Shown here in pieces: positions 63,380 to 64,000 of a stretch of DNA of 64,000 bases. The stretch's first letter is position 1; each line of letters begins with the position of its first letter. The translations under genes and the position numbers were made by a program. Location of the stretch: assembly GCA_030442055.1 (NCBI GenBank), contig JAUJEB010000004.1:806001-870000 (forward strand). Reading direction: 5' to 3'. The DNA is from Agaribacillus aureus. Lineage in GTDB: Bacteria > Bacteroidota > Bacteroidia > Cytophagales > Cyclobacteriaceae. The notes below the pieces were generated by a model. The model saw nothing but the letters and a program-made list of their open reading frames with translations, did not search any database and was not told where the DNA came from.

Positions 63380-64000
63380 TTAGTTTAATAGCTGTTGCGG
63401 ATATGGCACCGGTGTGCCGGTTGATTTCAGCGATGGCATCTGGGCATTGCATTCCTGCAGGTAGGCAGTTAATACTGCTGCCAGCTCAGTGGCTTTGCCG
63501 GGATTTTCTTCCGCTAAATTGACAGATTCTCCAATATCATTTTTCAAATTAAAAAGCTCAACCCGTTGATCCATATGATAGTATATATATTTCCAATCAC
63601 CTAATCGAACTGCGCTAAAAGCGCCAATTCCAGGCCCTGTAGGGCCCCATTGATTGGGATAATGCCAAAACAATGGCCGTTGTGCTGTCTGCCCGGATTC
63701 ATTATTTTTCAAAAGATAAACAAAACTTTCGCCATCTACCTGCTGTACAGGCTGGTAATTTTCGACGCCCGCCATCTCCAGAATGGTGGGGTAAAAATCT
63801 TCAATAATCAGATAATTATCATTTACCGTCTGAGGTTGAACTACGCCCGGCCATTTTACGATCATAGGTTCGCGTATCCCGCCTTCATGGATCGAGCCTT
63901 TGCCACTGGATAAGGGTTTGTTGTGTGTATGTTTCTCCCCTCCCCTGGCCACGGCGCTTAGTCCGCCGTTATCGGACATAAACATAATAATAGTATTATC
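63380..64000 (-). CDS. Sulfatase, C-terminal part, cut by window edge
   Basis: The frame is open to the right window edge. The visible part contains NTIIMFMSDNGG, KGSIHEGGIREPMIVKWPG, and the C-terminal GDWKYIYYHMDQRVELFNLKND, all typical of S1-family sulfatases. The catalytic CxPxR region lies beyond the window. It is followed by the DUF1080 gene in the same operon. With the sulfatase at 48813 it gives the locus at least two sulfatases, which supports a sulfated glycan substrate. Confidence 0.92.
   Translation of the reverse strand, partial: DNTIIMFMSDNGGLSAVARGGEKHTHNKPLSSGKGSIHEGGIREPMIVKWPGVVQPQTVNDNYLIIEDFYPTILEMAGVENYQPVQQVDGESFVYLLKNNESGQTAQRPLFWHYPNQWGPTGPGIGAFSAVRLGDWKYIYYHMDQRVELFNLKNDIGESVNLAEENPGKATELAAVLTAYLQECNAQMPSLKSTGTPVPYPQQLLN

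Noticed and set aside
1-64000. tRNA, rRNA, insertion sequence, integrase or phage genes
   Set aside because: None could be recognised in the sequence, so the locus shows no direct mark of recent mobile-element transfer.

Overview
The window reads as chromosome of a Bacteroidota bacterium, most likely a free-living glycan degrader of the Cytophagales type. The evidence is a SusC/SusD pair, many lipoproteins with acidic residues straight after the lipobox cysteine (surface-export style), a sigma-70 ECF factor with a FecR/DUF4974 anti-sigma, a promoter that fits the Bacteroidota consensus TTTG-N19-TAnnTTTG exactly (23285-23315), several TTG starts and almost no Shine-Dalgarno sites. The order and species cannot be fixed from the sequence alone. 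No rRNA, tRNA, CRISPR array, insertion sequence or phage gene was seen.

Layout. 1-12 kb is mostly housekeeping: the start of prfC (cut by the window edge), dnaK, two TerB-like paralogues, a minus-strand cluster suggestive of lipid/glycolipid work (DAG-kinase-like, LpxH-like phosphatase, glycosyltransferase, GH1 beta-glucosidase), a PHP-type histidinol phosphatase, an orphan OmpR-type regulator without its phospho-acceptor Asp, and galK. 12-20 kb is a five-gene SusCD uptake operon with a PKD lipoprotein, a zinc metallohydrolase lipoprotein and a DUF4302 lipoprotein, but no glycosidase. 20-34 kb holds a Tat-type metallophosphoesterase, a Nudix-fold transcription factor, a cell-surface-signalling operon (ECF sigma, FecR, STN-domain/16-residue-repeat protein, second repeat protein, TonB-dependent receptor), an FtsX-type permease and a GNAT enzyme.

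34-64 kb is the most interesting part: a large catabolic locus that looks built for N-acetylated, sulfated hexosamines. It has a GH109-type enzyme, an SGNH esterase, an N-acetylhexosamine 1-kinase-like protein, a LacI regulator, a DUF5107-TPR protein, a DUF4434 protein and a GlcNAc 2-epimerase. An oxidative cytoplasmic-looking operon follows (SDR, enolase-superfamily protein, NTF2-RidA fusion, creatininase family) behind a sulfatase. A ten-gene minus-strand operon (62052 down to 50735) encodes a sugar dehydrogenase-cytochrome c, an SMP-30 lactonase, an amidohydrolase/deacetylase, an RraA-type aldolase, a RidA, a SelA-like PLP enzyme, a second RidA, a DUF5009-type membrane protein, a CBM9-like protein and a sodium:solute symporter. 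The enzymes from the dehydrogenase to the second RidA all carry export signals.

Read together, these suggest stepwise oxidation of an N-acetylhexosamine outside the cytoplasm: aldose to lactone, to aldonate, to deacetylated aminoaldonate, to 2-keto-3-deoxy acid plus ammonia through an enamine/imine that RidA would hydrolyse, then aldol cleavage and import. A shared 12-bp motif, TGTKCACGARCA, lies upstream of the LacI gene, between the DUF5107 and DUF4434 genes, and upstream of the ten-gene operon, with weaker copies nearby. It probably marks one LacI regulon. The pathway and regulon are inferences from gene content and motif matching.
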